The notes: generated from the sequence alone by a model not told the origin. 64,000 nt of DNA from Alterinioella nitratireducens (GCF_013155465.1 NZ_JABJVX010000004.1:310001-374000); one strand, 5' to 3'; positions 35,171 through 44,266 are shown, counted from the stretch's first letter. A program made the numbers and translations.

Positions 35171-35610
35171 TCCTCGGTGTCGATCCAGATCGTGACCGGT
35201 CCGTCATTGACCAGCGAGACCTGCATATCGGCCCCGAACACGCCCGTCTCGGTTGCCACGCCCAAACCCCGCATCGCATCCGCGAAACGCTCGTAAAGCG
35301 CGCGGGCCAGGTCGGGCGGCGCGGCGCGGGAATAGCCCGGTCGGTTGCCGCGCGATGTATCGGCGGCCAGCGTGAACTGGCTGACCACCAAGGCCCCGCC
35401 GCCGGTATCCAGAAGCGAGCGGTTCATCTTGCCCGCCTCATCGGTGAAGACGCGCAGCTTGGCGATCTTGGCGGCCAGCGCCTGCGCCACGGCCTCATCA
35501 TCGCCCGGCATGGCACAGACCAGGATCATGAGGCCCGCGCCGCATTGCCCCACGACATCGCCCTCCACGCGGACGGCGGCCTCGCGCACCCTTTGGACGA
35601 GCGCCCTCAT
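35167..35610 (-). CDS. dtd: D-aminoacyl-tRNA deacylase
   Basis: A 147-residue dimeric enzyme that removes D-amino acids from tRNA. The N terminus [17 protein letters not shown], the active-site motif [10 protein letters not shown], and the C-terminal [13 protein letters not shown] with the family's cis-Gly-Pro are all standard. Its start overlaps the upstream kinase stop by four bases (ATGA). Confidence 0.96.
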   Translation of the reverse strand: MRALVQRVREAAVRVEGDVVGQCGAGLMILVCAMPGDDEAVAQALAAKIAKLRVFTDEAGKMNRSLLDTGGGALVVSQFTLAADTSRGNRPGYSRAAPPDLARALYERFADAMRGLGVATETGVFGADMQVSLVNDGPVTIWIDTED

Positions 35611-36530
35611 TCCAGCTCGGCGGCCCAGGGCGGGTTGGCCCCGGCGCGGCTCACGGTGATGGCTGCGGCTCGGGCGCCCAAGGTCAGCGCATCGCGCAGG
35701 TCCCCGTCGGACAGATCCGCCAGCGCCGCCTTGGTCAGCACACCGCCCCCGTGCAGCGACGCGAGGAAGCCCGCGTTGAACGTATCGCCCGCGCCGACGG
35801 TATCGACCACCTGCGCCTTTTGTGCCTCGACAAAGACCGACCCGCTGCCCGTGTAGCCCGTGACGCCGCTGGCCCCTTCCGTCAGGCAGAGCAGTTTTGG
35901 CCCGCGCGCCAGCACCTTTGCGGCGAGGTCGGGCAGGTCGCCGTCCCCCTCAAGCCACACAAGATCCTCATCCGACAGCTTGACGATATCGGCCACCGCC
36001 AGCATGCCGTTCAGCCGCTCGCGGTAGCGCGCCTCATCGGCGATGAAGCCGGGGCGGATATTGGGGTCGAGCATGACGGGCCGCGTCCCCGCCTCGCGCA
36101 GGCAGAGCGCGGCATAGGCTTCGGCGCAGGGCTCCACCGCAAGCGAAATGCCCCCGAAAAACAGCGCCGAGACACCCTCCAGCCGCCCCGGCATGTCCTC
36201 GGGCGCAAGCATCCGTCCGGCGGTGTTCTCGTCATAGAAGGCATATTGCGCCTGGCCGTCCTTGAGCGTCACGAAGGCCAGCGTGGTGGGCCGGTCGCTG
36301 CGGATCGCGAGGTCATACCCGACATGGCTGGCTTGCAGGGACCGCTCCAGCCGCTGGCCAAAGAGGTCGCGCGACAGCCCTGTCAGCAGGCCGACCGGCA
36401 CGCCCAACCGGCCAAGCGCCACGCTGGTGTTGAAGACCGCGCCGCCGGGATAGGGGGCAAAGACGGCCTCGCCGCTCTCGGATTGCCGGGGCAGCATGTC
36501 GATCAGGGCCTCGCCGCAACACAGGATCAT
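35607..36530 (-). CDS. PfkB-family carbohydrate kinase (fructokinase-like)
   Basis: A 307-residue ribokinase-fold sugar kinase. [17 protein letters not shown] near the N terminus binds the sugar; [20 protein letters not shown] carries the catalytic Asp and anion hole. Closest in pattern to fructokinases, but the sugar is not certain. Co-transcribed with dtd. Upstream (36531-36602) lies an AT-richer stretch that may hold its promoter. Confidence 0.93.
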   Translation of the reverse strand: MILCCGEALIDMLPRQSESGEAVFAPYPGGAVFNTSVALGRLGVPVGLLTGLSRDLFGQRLERSLQASHVGYDLAIRSDRPTTLAFVTLKDGQAQYAFYDENTAGRMLAPEDMPGRLEGVSALFFGGISLAVEPCAEAYAALCLREAGTRPVMLDPNIRPGFIADEARYRERLNGMLAVADIVKLSDEDLVWLEGDGDLPDLAAKVLARGPKLLCLTEGASGVTGYTGSGSVFVEAQKAQVVDTVGAGDTFNAGFLASLHGGGVLTKAALADLSDGDLRDALTLGARAAAITVSRAGANPPWAAELE

Positions 36531-36602
36531 CTCGCCGGTCTCCAGTCAGGATATGTTTGCGCTAACAACTATCGTTTCCGCAGCGGCTTGACCAGTCCGA
36601 CC

Positions 36603-37778
36603 TTACTGGTTCATCGCAACCAGATAGCCGACGCCCGCCGCCACGATCAGGCCCGCGATCACGGCCAGCGCGATCTTGATGGCGGAATAGGGCCGTTCGC
36701 CCTGCACCCGGCCGGTCTGGCCGTTGACCACGAAGCGGTAGCTCTTGCCGCGATACTTGTAGGCCGCCATCCAGACCGGCAGCAGGATATGCTTGAAGGT
36801 CACGTCCGACACGTCCGTCGCCACCTGGCTGATCCGTTGCCGGTCGCCGCCGATGTCGAACTTGATGTCGCGCCGGATCTGCGCGTCCATGATCTCGCGG
36901 GCCTCGTCAAAGCCTTCCTCAAGCTGGACCGTATAGCCCTCGGCCCGGAACCCGGCCAGGAAATGCGGCGTATAGGGCTCCAGCATGGTCAGGTTCCAGG
37001 GCGCTAGCCCGTCGGTGTAGCTTTTCGGCAGCGAACGCGACCCAAGCACCAGGACATCGTCGAAGAAGCGCTGCACCCGGCCCCGCACATTGGTCCAGCG
37101 GATCCTCTGCTCGCGCACGGTCCGGGTCTGGCCGTTCCGCGTCACGGTGCGGTTGACGTAGTAGACCGTGCCGCGCTGACCCTCGTAGCGGCTGCGCGTT
37201 TCGGCGTCATAGGTCCAGTAGGGCACATAGATGCCGTCCAGCTTGCGGCCCTTCCTGGAATATTCCTGCAAGCCGTTCGGCGCGAACCACAGCTTGCCGA
37301 GCCATTCATTCATCGCGTCATGCGCGCTGCGTTCGTCCAGTTGGAAGGGCAGCACGCCCTTGGGCTTGATATGGCGATGGGTGCCGGTATCGGCCACCAC
37401 GGGGGTGGCGCAGAACGGGCATTCGGTGGCGTGATCGGCCTCGTTGAACTCCACCTGCGCGCCGCAATTGGGGCAGGAGGAGACGCGGATCTCCTCCATC
37501 TCTGCCTCGGGCAATTGCGCGCCGAGGGCGGCATGATAGTCCAGCTCGCGGATCGCGGGTGCGTCCTCGACCATGTCCATCGCGCGGGTATTGCCGCAAT
37601 GGTCGCAGATCAGTTTGCCCTCTGCCGGCGCGAACCGCATGTCGGATCCGCATTGATCGCAGGGAAAGCGGTGTTCCTCGTTGCCCTGCGGGGCGTCGGT
37701 TTCGACCGCGTCATCCTCATCCTCCCACGGGCCGCGAGGGGGGGTGGCACCGGGGGGCAGGGGGGGAATATCGCTCAT
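36603..37778 (-). CDS. Zinc-ribbon membrane-anchored protein
   Basis: 391 residues. Two zinc-ribbon pairs near the N terminus (CDQCG with CDHCG; CPNCG with CPFC, residues about 39-125), a large beta-rich middle (GIYVPYWTYDAETRSRYEGQ, KHILLPVWMAAYKYRGKSY) and one C-terminal membrane helix (ALAVIAGLIVAAGVGYLVA). Similar proteins are annotated as TFIIB-type zinc-ribbon or primosomal-N'-like, but no helicase domain is present. In related genomes this family sits with SPFH/TelA genes, as it nearly does here. Function unknown. Confidence 0.82.
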   Translation of the reverse strand: MSDIPPLPPGATPPRGPWEDEDDAVETDAPQGNEEHRFPCDQCGSDMRFAPAEGKLICDHCGNTRAMDMVEDAPAIRELDYHAALGAQLPEAEMEEIRVSSCPNCGAQVEFNEADHATECPFCATPVVADTGTHRHIKPKGVLPFQLDERSAHDAMNEWLGKLWFAPNGLQEYSRKGRKLDGIYVPYWTYDAETRSRYEGQRGTVYYVNRTVTRNGQTRTVREQRIRWTNVRGRVQRFFDDVLVLGSRSLPKSYTDGLAPWNLTMLEPYTPHFLAGFRAEGYTVQLEEGFDEAREIMDAQIRRDIKFDIGGDRQRISQVATDVSDVTFKHILLPVWMAAYKYRGKSYRFVVNGQTGRVQGERPYSAIKIALAVIAGLIVAAGVGYLVAMNQ

Positions 37779-37867
37779 GATCGGGTCTCAAATATCTGGT
37801 GGTGCTATGAAACCGATCATGCGTGGGGGCCCGCGTCGATGCAAGCCCGATGGCCGCCAAGGGGGGC

Positions 37868-38266
37868 TTACTGCCATGCTTCGGCGGCGACGACCGCATC
37901 GACTTCGATCTCAACCAGCCATTCGGGGTTCACGAACCGGGTGACCGCCATGATCGTGTCCACGGGGCGTGCATCGACGCAATATGCCTTTCGCGCCTCG
38001 ATCGCGTCCTTCCAGGTGTCGATATCCGTCAGGATGACCCGCGTCCGGACGATGTCATGCAGACCGGAGCCAGCCTGTTCCAGCGCCGCCTTGATGATTT
38101 CGAAACACCGCGTGGTTTGCGCGAAGACATCGCCGACGCCCACGGTCTTGCCGTCTGCGTCGACGGGCGCGGTCCCGCCTACGGAAATGCAGGGGCCAAC
38201 GCGAACCGCGCGGCTGAATCCGACAATGTCCTCCATCGGATTGCCGTTTGAAATGAGCTGGCGCAT
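37868..38266 (-). CDS. RidA-family protein (enamine/imine deaminase type)
   Basis: 132 residues of the YjgF/YER057c/UK114 fold. FSRAVRVGPCISVGGTAPVD, VRTRVILTDIDTWKDAIEAR and WLVEIEVDAVVAAEAW are the family strands; an Arg follows Ala in VDARPVDTI where RidA has its imine-hydrolysing Arg. The start at 38266 (MRQLISNGNP) fits family length. No pathway neighbour reveals its substrate. Confidence 0.9.
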   Translation of the reverse strand: MRQLISNGNPMEDIVGFSRAVRVGPCISVGGTAPVDADGKTVGVGDVFAQTTRCFEIIKAALEQAGSGLHDIVRTRVILTDIDTWKDAIEARKAYCVDARPVDTIMAVTRFVNPEWLVEIEVDAVVAAEAWQ

Positions 38267-38346
38267 GTGCTGATCCCCCCCCGTCCTGCGCCCAACATAC
38301 AGGTATCGGGCTGGCGGGACAGCATTTCGGACCGACGCGCCCGGTC

Positions 38347-38916
38347 TTACAACCAGCGATGCAACACGCGCGGGGCCATGATGCGCAGCGCATTGTCCCT
38401 GAGCCGCAGGTGCCGCCAGATGTGAAAGCCTGCATGGATCACGACGATGCACGCGAGGATATAGAACTCGACGATATGGATCCGGCCCACGATCTCATTG
38501 GCGCGGTGCAGTCCCAGAGGCGGGGCAATGGGCAGGAACCCGCCCGCGCGCATCAGGGTCGACGAGGTCAGCCCAAGCAGGAACCCGGTGATCGCGACGC
38601 CGAACAGGCCATAGATCAGCACCTTGTGCAGCACCTGGTGAAACTGCCGCGCCCAGGGCGGCAGCTTCGGCCCCGGTCGGCCGGCCAGACCGCGGCGCAG
38701 GTAGGAGGCCGTCCACCACAGGGAAAGCGTCACGAAGACCAGCGCCACGTTGGAATGGATATGGAAAAAGGTCTCGCCGCCGATCCGCAGCACCACCTCG
38801 GGCGTCATGAACAGGAACCAGATCACCAGCGGCAGCATCAGCCAATGCACCGCCTTCAGGACAGTGCGGCGCTGCGGCAGGCGGATATGGCGGGTCATGC
38901 GCATGATCACAGGCAC
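38347..38916 (-). CDS. Cytochrome b561-type membrane protein
   Basis: 189 residues with four or five membrane helices (AVHWLMLPLVIWFLFM, FHIHSNVALVFVTLSLWWTA, VLIYGLFGVAITGFLLGLTS, VEFYILACIVVIHAGFHIW). Paired His on the helices (VHW, HIHS, FHQVLHK, GRIHIVEF, VIHAGFHIWRH) are the likely ligands for two b hemes. Role: electron transfer in the inner membrane. Alternative starts at 38901 and 38898. Confidence 0.85.
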   Translation of the reverse strand: MPVIMRMTRHIRLPQRRTVLKAVHWLMLPLVIWFLFMTPEVVLRIGGETFFHIHSNVALVFVTLSLWWTASYLRRGLAGRPGPKLPPWARQFHQVLHKVLIYGLFGVAITGFLLGLTSSTLMRAGGFLPIAPPLGLHRANEIVGRIHIVEFYILACIVVIHAGFHIWRHLRLRDNALRIMAPRVLHRWL

Positions 38917-38977
38917 GGGAAAGGGGAGGGGAAAGTTTCACGGCTGAGGTCAGCGCAGCGGCGTCGGCACCGCGCTG

Positions 38978-39046
38978 CAAGGTTTTTCGAAAAACCTTGT
39001 CTCCCGCAAATTCGAATTTGCCGACAAAGCGCCTTCGAAGGCGCTT
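38978..39046. repeat. Three consecutive perfect palindromes centred on TTCGAA
   Basis: Palindrome 1 is 38978-38999 (half-site caaggtttttc), palindrome 2 is 39006-39021 (gcaaattcgaatttgc), palindrome 3 is 39027-39046 (aagcgccttcgaaggcgctt). All are perfect and all have TTCGAA at the centre, spaced by six and five bases. They lie between the SPFH gene and the cytochrome b561 gene. See related palindromes at 46720-46778 and 47594-47637. Confidence 0.85.
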
Positions 39047-39098
39047 GGCCGCCCGCGAAACGAAAAGGGCCGGAAGGTATCCCCCCGGCCCCTGTGCC

Positions 39099-40244
39099 TC
39101 ACACCCCCGGCGGCGGGGGCGGCGGCATGACGGTGAAGAGCTGTGCCAACTCATCGACCTCACCGGCCTTCTTCCAGCCATCCTGCCCGGCGGTCCAGAC
39201 ATGGGTTTCGCGGGTCAATTCACCGGCGCTGGCCATCTGCCCCATCGTGGCCTTGGAGAAGGGGCCTTTCGTCTGGCCGTTCTCGGCGACATGCCAGACA
39301 TGTTCGACCGGCGGCGGCGGCGGGGCGGCGGCGGCGGGCTGCTGCTGGCCTTGCGGGTTCGCGCCCCAGGGGCCCGCGTTCTGGCCGCCAAGGGCGTTCG
39401 CCATCTGGCCCGCCATCGCCATGCCCATGCCAAGCCCCATGCCCGCGCCCATGCCGCCATCGCCGCCGGGATTGTTGGCCGCCGCCGTCATCGCCTCGGC
39501 CGCCGAATACTGGGTGTATTTCGAGAGGTCGCCCACAACGCCCATGGATGTCCGCTTGTCCATCGCGGCCTCGACCGCGGGCGGCAGGCTGATATTCTCG
39601 ATATAGAGCTCGGGCAGCTCCAGCCCGTACTGGTCGATGGTGCCCGAGATCGCTTCGGCCATCAGGCGGCCCAGATCGCCGGTATTGCCCGCCATGTCGA
39701 GCACCGGAATCCCCGCGCTGCCGATGGTGCGCGAGAATTCCTGCACGATGATGTTGCGGATCTGGAAGGTGATCTCGTCGGTCGTGAACTCGCCATCCGT
39801 GCCGACGATCTCGGTCATGAACCGGCCGGCATCCTTCACTTTGACCGTATAGGTGCCATAGGCGCGGATGCGGGTCGGCCCGAACTCGGGGTCACGCAGC
39901 ATGATCGGGTTCTTGGTGCCCCATTTCAGGTCGGTGAAGCGGTTGGTGTTGACGAAATAGATCTCGGATTTGAAGGGCGACTGGAAGCCGTGCGACCAAT
40001 GCTGAAGCGTTGTCATGATCGGCATGTTGTTGGTTTCCAACATGTAGAGGCCGGGGCGGAACACATCCGCCAACTGCCCCTCATGGATGAACACCGCCGT
40101 CTGGCCCTCGCGCACAGTCAGCTTGGCACCGTACTTGATCTCGTGGCCGTGCCGCTCGAAGCGGTAGACCATGGTGTCGCGCGTGTCGTCGGTCCAGTGG
40201 ATGACATCAATGAACTGGCCGGAGAGGAAATCGAAAATGGACAT
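39099..40244 (-). CDS. SPFH-domain protein with C-terminal GYF_2 domain
   Basis: 381 residues. An SPFH (stomatin/band 7-like) domain fills about residues 15-250 (MVYRFERHGHEIKYGAKLTV, ENGRMF-type strands such as YGTYTVKVKDAGRFM). Then a Gly/Met/Ala/Pro-rich linker (residues about 265-320) and a GYF_2 domain (VWHVAENGQTKGPFSKATMG, VWTAGQDGWKKAGEVDELA) that usually binds proline-rich peptides. There is no membrane helix; members are often called virion-core-protein-like. AAGGA nine bases before the ATG at 40244 lies in the last codons of the preceding gene. Part of the terC-xpaC-telA cluster. Confidence 0.88.
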   Translation of the reverse strand: MSIFDFLSGQFIDVIHWTDDTRDTMVYRFERHGHEIKYGAKLTVREGQTAVFIHEGQLADVFRPGLYMLETNNMPIMTTLQHWSHGFQSPFKSEIYFVNTNRFTDLKWGTKNPIMLRDPEFGPTRIRAYGTYTVKVKDAGRFMTEIVGTDGEFTTDEITFQIRNIIVQEFSRTIGSAGIPVLDMAGNTGDLGRLMAEAISGTIDQYGLELPELYIENISLPPAVEAAMDKRTSMGVVGDLSKYTQYSAAEAMTAAANNPGGDGGMGAGMGLGMGMAMAGQMANALGGQNAGPWGANPQGQQQPAAAAPPPPPVEHVWHVAENGQTKGPFSKATMGQMASAGELTRETHVWTAGQDGWKKAGEVDELAQLFTVMPPPPPPGV

Positions 40245-40249
40245 GGGGA

Positions 40250-41059
40250 TCAATCCTTATGCTGTCTGGCTTCGTAGGCTGCCTTTTGTTCTTCGTACCT
40301 ACGTTGCTCTTCTGAGCGAAAGTGGTCAATGTCTTGTGTAATTACATGGAATTTCCGGTCCTTCCGAGCCCTCTCTGATGAGTGCTTTTCGAGTTTCTTC
40401 AAGGATGCGGCGATGAGGGCGAGTGGGGCCTTGTCAGCGGTTTGAGCAGTCAATTCCTTTAGGTCGATCAGTTGATCTGAATGATAGCTCATCCCCTCGA
40501 TGTCTTCATATTTCACGTGTATGTGTATTGGCGGAATCTGTGGGTCTTTGAGTAAGTTAGGCCCCGTACCAAAAAGGAAAGACACAGCCTGCCCTTGAGG
40601 AATGACCTTGATCGGGTAGAGGTCGTCTTCAAAATTAGTCATGATCCTATCAGGGGTGAACCTTGACAGATCGGTATTGAATTTCACATCCACATTGCAT
40701 GCGGCACCGGCACCAACATTTGTGATTTCGGCGGTGACCAGAAGGGGTTCGTCTTCTCTACTTCCCAAGTGGACAAGGATTACAGGGTCAGTCCCCGCTT
40801 GTCTCATTCGATGTTGGATTTGAAGCGCTTGGTAGGAAAGCCACACGCTCAAAAACGCGACAGAAATTGCAATGATTGACGGAAAGAGGTCGATCCATTG
40901 ATCTACTTCCAAAGCTGACCCCACCGAAGGCCAAAAAAGATAGATCAGTATTAATGCCAAGATACCAGCGATGAACCCAAACGCAAACTTTCCATCACCC
41001 AAGAATGAGCGCCTTGAGCGCGGCTTTCCGGTGTCTGGTTTGCTAGCTGTTTCAGTCAT
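40250..41059 (-). CDS. Unknown membrane protein, AT-richer insert in the operon
   Basis: 269 residues: two N-terminal hydrophobic helices (FAFGFIAGILALILIYLFWP and WIDLFPSIIAISVAFLSVWL), a beta-rich middle (VILVHLGSREDEPLLVTAEI, TNVGAGAACNVDVKFN) resembling an Ig-like or receptor-type fold, and a charged helical C terminus (FRSEEQRRYEEQKAAYEARQ). I recognise no family. The 60 bases from 40321 hold 28 G or C, against 39 of 60 at 39481 in the next gene. Gaps to neighbours are two and five bases, so it is neatly fitted into the operon. Likely acquired. Confidence 0.8.
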   Translation of the reverse strand: MTETASKPDTGKPRSRRSFLGDGKFAFGFIAGILALILIYLFWPSVGSALEVDQWIDLFPSIIAISVAFLSVWLSYQALQIQHRMRQAGTDPVILVHLGSREDEPLLVTAEITNVGAGAACNVDVKFNTDLSRFTPDRIMTNFEDDLYPIKVIPQGQAVSFLFGTGPNLLKDPQIPPIHIHVKYEDIEGMSYHSDQLIDLKELTAQTADKAPLALIAASLKKLEKHSSERARKDRKFHVITQDIDHFRSEEQRRYEEQKAAYEARQHKD

Positions 41060-41061
41060 CG

Positions 41062-42003
41062 TCAGCTCGGCCCACCCACCAGCACATCGGCGAGCTCGCG
41101 CAGGATCGGGCGGGCCGTGTCGGGGGTCATGCCGGGCCGCAGGCGGCGGTCGTAGAGCATCGAAAGCAGCATCTCGTCATGCGTCGTCAAGAGCGCGAAT
41201 TCCTCGTCATCGTTGAAGATCGAGGGGCGCGCGGTGGGGCTGTCATTGGGCAGGCCCAAACCTTGCGCGACCTCTTCATGGACGCAGGATTTGCGCAGCA
41301 GGTCGGGATGCTCGGTGCGAATGATTGCGATCGCGGCGACATAGACATTGGGGTTGCCCGCCTCGGAGACCGAGTAGACCGAGCAGAAATTGAACCGGGG
41401 CAGGCTGGTGATCTCGTTGATCGTGGCCTCGCCGATCCCCGGCATGATCCGGCGCAGAAGCGGCCCGGCCGCAACCTGTTCGTCGCGGTTGAGGTAGAGG
41501 ACGTGGAAGTTTCCGCCCGACCCCACGGCGCGGATAGGGTGCCCCGTCACCCGCGCCAGCCGGTCGGCATAGCGCGACAGGAAGGCGCGGTCGGCGTTGC
41601 GCGTCTCTTCCGAAACCGAGGCCCCGAAATGCGCCTGCAGCCGCACCGGGCGTTCCCACCTGCGCAAGGCGGCCGGTGTCTGCTGCGCGATGAAACGCCC
41701 GCCGGAGAGGGTGTATTCGTCGTAAAGCGCGATGCGCTCGAAATTGGCCACAAGGTTGCGCGCGATGATGGGGGTGTCCGGCCCGCCGCCATCGGTGCGC
41801 AGCAAGCCTTGCGTCAACAGCCGCTGCTGCACGCCCGCGTAATAGCGTGCATAGGCCAGGCTTTCCTCGGAGGGCTCCACCGAGGGCGGGGCCACGACGG
41901 GCGGCGCGGGGCGCGGGGTGGGCGCGGGCGGGTCCGGCGCCTCACAACCCGCAAGACCCGCCAGGGCGATGCCTGCAAGTGCTGCCGGGACCCGGACCCG
42001 CAT
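41062..42003 (-). CDS. DUF2927 lipoprotein, metalloprotease-like
   Basis: 313 residues. Signal with lipobox (ALAGIALAGLAGC; Cys about residue 19) makes it a lipoprotein, then a Pro-rich spacer (DPPAPTPRPAPPVVAPPSVE). The C-terminal DUF2927 domain includes CVHEEVAQGLGLPNDSPTAR, an H-E-x-x-x-x-L-G-L-x-N-D motif like a zinc-peptidase site. Family length and location beside telA and SPFH genes are typical of Rhodobacterales. Proteolysis is not proven. Start at 42003 because of the lipobox. Confidence 0.88.
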   Translation of the reverse strand: MRVRVPAALAGIALAGLAGCEAPDPPAPTPRPAPPVVAPPSVEPSEESLAYARYYAGVQQRLLTQGLLRTDGGGPDTPIIARNLVANFERIALYDEYTLSGGRFIAQQTPAALRRWERPVRLQAHFGASVSEETRNADRAFLSRYADRLARVTGHPIRAVGSGGNFHVLYLNRDEQVAAGPLLRRIMPGIGEATINEITSLPRFNFCSVYSVSEAGNPNVYVAAIAIIRTEHPDLLRKSCVHEEVAQGLGLPNDSPTARPSIFNDDEEFALLTTHDEMLLSMLYDRRLRPGMTPDTARPILRELADVLVGGPS

Positions 42004-42007
42004 CGCC

Positions 42008-43204
42008 CTACCCTCGCGCGGGCACCGAGGTGCCCATGGTGTCGCCCACCCCGTCGCGGCGACCGGAGGCCGAGGCCAGCGTGTCGCGCAGCTCGGTCTC
42101 CATCTTCTCCATCTCGACCTCGGCGGCGGCGCGGCGGCGCTTGCCTTCATCGGCGATCTCCAGGCTTTCCTGGATGGTGGCGATCAGGTCGGCATTGGCC
42201 TGTTTCACGGCCTCGATGTCGAAGACGCCGCGCTCCATTTCCTCGCGCACCATCTTGTTCGATTCGCGCAGGTTCTTCGCGTTGGCGGTAAGCAGTTCAT
42301 TGGTCAGGTCATTGGCCTCGCGCACGGCGGCTGCTGCCTCGGTCGAGCGCTGGATGGTCAGCGCCTGCGCCAGTTGGGTTTCCCAAAGCGGCACGGTGTT
42401 GACGAGGGTCGAGTTGATCTTGGTGACAAGGCTCTTGTCGTTCTCCTGCACCAGCCGGATCGAGGGCAGGCTCTGCATCGTCACCTGGCGGGTCAGCTTC
42501 AGGTCATGCACCCGGCGTTCCAGATCGTCGCGCGCCGCCCGCAGGTCGCGCAATTCCTGCGCCTTCATCACCTGGTCATCCTCGGGGGCCGCGTTGACCT
42601 CGGCCTCTTTCGCCGGGATCGCGTCTTCGTCCAACTCGCGGATCTTCTCCTCGCCCGCCGCGATATAGAGCGCCAGTTCGTCGTAGAAATTCAGCGTCTT
42701 GTCATAGAGCTGATCCAGCGACTTGATGTCCTTCATCAGTGTGTGTTCATGCGCCAGAAGGTTGTCGGTGATCTTGTCGATCTGGCCCTGCACATCCTCG
42801 TAGCGGGCCAGGAAATTGTGGATCGGCTTGGCCTTGCCAAAGAGACGCTCCCACCAAGACAGTTTTCGGTTGGGGTCCAGTTCGTCGACCGAGAAACCGC
42901 GGATGGTGCCGACGATCTCGCGCAAGGAGTTGCCCGCAGGGCCCACGTCCTTGTTGCGCACGCCGTCCAGCATGGCCTGGGAAATCTGCTGCAATTCCTC
43001 CTGCGCGGCGGAACCGAAGCGCACGATGGAATTGGTGTCGCTCATGTCCAGTTCGGCCATGCGCACACGGATTTCCTCGGCGGTCGGCGCGGGCGCCTCG
43101 GCCAGCGGCACCAGCTCGCCCGAGGGCTCGGGCAGCACCACGGCGTTGATCGCGTCCACTTCCTGCGCGACGGCCTCGGCCCGTTGGCGAATTTCTTCGG
43201 TCAT
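42008..43204 (-). CDS. telA: TelA/KlaA-type toxic-anion resistance protein
   Basis: 398 residues of the TelA family, almost entirely helical and coiled coil (WWERLFGKAKPIHNFLARYE, IDKITDNLLAHEHTLMKDIK, ALTIQRSTEAAAAVREANDL). Members are cytosolic or peripheral and are linked to tellurite and envelope stress resistance. Between xpaC (11 bases upstream) and the DUF2927 lipoprotein (four bases downstream), clearly one operon. Confidence 0.93.
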   Translation of the reverse strand: MTEEIRQRAEAVAQEVDAINAVVLPEPSGELVPLAEAPAPTAEEIRVRMAELDMSDTNSIVRFGSAAQEELQQISQAMLDGVRNKDVGPAGNSLREIVGTIRGFSVDELDPNRKLSWWERLFGKAKPIHNFLARYEDVQGQIDKITDNLLAHEHTLMKDIKSLDQLYDKTLNFYDELALYIAAGEEKIRELDEDAIPAKEAEVNAAPEDDQVMKAQELRDLRAARDDLERRVHDLKLTRQVTMQSLPSIRLVQENDKSLVTKINSTLVNTVPLWETQLAQALTIQRSTEAAAAVREANDLTNELLTANAKNLRESNKMVREEMERGVFDIEAVKQANADLIATIQESLEIADEGKRRRAAAEVEMEKMETELRDTLASASGRRDGVGDTMGTSVPARG

Positions 43205-43215
43205 GCGTTCGTTCC

Positions 43216-44118
43216 TTATCTGTCAATTACCAGGTTTTCGCGGTTCAATCGGTCCCGCAACACTTCAATTTCAACATCCAGGTCGCTTCGGTCGGTCAAC
43301 AGCATCCGCTGTGTCCGGGCCGAGAAATTATGCTCAAGATCGTCCAGCAGCCGCACGTAATCGGCGCGCACGCCCGCGTCGCGGTTGCGGGCATAGAGAT
43401 CGGCGAATTTCACCGTCGCATCGCGCGCGCCCTGCAAGTAGACGGTCAGGTACTTGCGCGCCTGCGTCAGGTCGCGGGGGTCTTCCTCGACGGTGCGGAA
43501 CATGGTGCGGACCGTGTCCTGGAACGCCTCGACGCGGCCCTCCAGCATCCGGTCGCCCGCGCGCTTGATCGCGTCCTGCATGCCATCGAGCAGCTTTTCC
43601 GCCTCCTCCACTTTCCGCGCCACGCGGTCGGACTGGAAATGGTCGACACCCTCCAGCGATTTGTCCTTGAGCGGGTCCAGCCCGAAGGAAAACAGGTGCA
43701 GCCCGCCCGCGACGGCCCCGATCAGCGGCGCGGTCAGCGCGTTCCACTGGCCGCCAAAAACCAGCAGGCCGGTGCCGATTCCGGTCAGGACCGAGGAGAA
43801 GAACTTGCGCGGAATGGCAGGCCGCCGCGCCACCTTGCGTTCCTCATAGGCATCCTCGGCCCGGATCCCGTCGCGCAAGAGCCAGGCCGCCAGCAGCAGC
43901 GTCGCCGCGCCTGCCATATCGGTGAGCATGCCCGCGACGGGCTGGAAGAAGGACGCGGCCAGCGCGATCACCGGCAGCAGGAACAGGATATTGATCCGCG
44001 CGCCATAGCGCGCCGGGGCGCGGCCCTTGAAACTGGCCTCGACCAGTGGCGGGGCCTCGGCCTCCACCTCATTCGCCGCGGGATCGGGGCTGAACTTGCC
44101 GCCATAGCGCTGCGCCAT
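43216..44118 (-). CDS. xpaC: XpaC-family (5-bromo-4-chloroindolyl phosphate hydrolysis) membrane protein
   Basis: 300 residues. Two hydrophobic pairs (INILFLLPVIALAASFFQPV, LTDMAGAATLLLAAWLL, FFSSVLTGIGTGLLVFGGQW, APLIGAVAGGLHLFSFG) are followed by a long cytoplasmic helical domain. Members always accompany telA; the historical name comes from a weak phosphatase phenotype and no catalytic motif is visible. The ATG at 44118 is one base after the stop of the 29-residue gene, so translation is coupled. Confidence 0.85.
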   Translation of the reverse strand: MAQRYGGKFSPDPAANEVEAEAPPLVEASFKGRAPARYGARINILFLLPVIALAASFFQPVAGMLTDMAGAATLLLAAWLLRDGIRAEDAYEERKVARRPAIPRKFFSSVLTGIGTGLLVFGGQWNALTAPLIGAVAGGLHLFSFGLDPLKDKSLEGVDHFQSDRVARKVEEAEKLLDGMQDAIKRAGDRMLEGRVEAFQDTVRTMFRTVEEDPRDLTQARKYLTVYLQGARDATVKFADLYARNRDAGVRADYVRLLDDLEHNFSARTQRMLLTDRSDLDVEIEVLRDRLNRENLVIDR

Positions 44119-44119
44119 C

Positions 44120-44209
44120 TCAGATCGCTCCGAATCCGCCGAAAATGGCGATCATGATGATTACCGTCAACGCCACGAAGGACACGCCCTGCAGGCCCTC
44201 TGAACTCAT
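44120..44209 (-). CDS. 29-residue single-span membrane peptide
   Basis: Reads MSSEGLQGVSFVALTVIIMI then AIFGGFGAI and stop: a soluble N terminus of about eight residues and one membrane helix. It is preceded by GGGAG about eight bases before the ATG and its stop is one base before the xpaC ATG (TGAGATG). Good Shine-Dalgarno, tight coupling to xpaC and a clean helix argue that it is translated. No family known to me. Confidence 0.72.
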   Translation of the reverse strand: MSSEGLQGVSFVALTVIIMIAIFGGFGAI

Positions 44210-44266
44210 CTCGGTCTCCCTTGCTGCAGCATTAGGATAAGCACGCTGGTTCGCAAAAACCAGACG

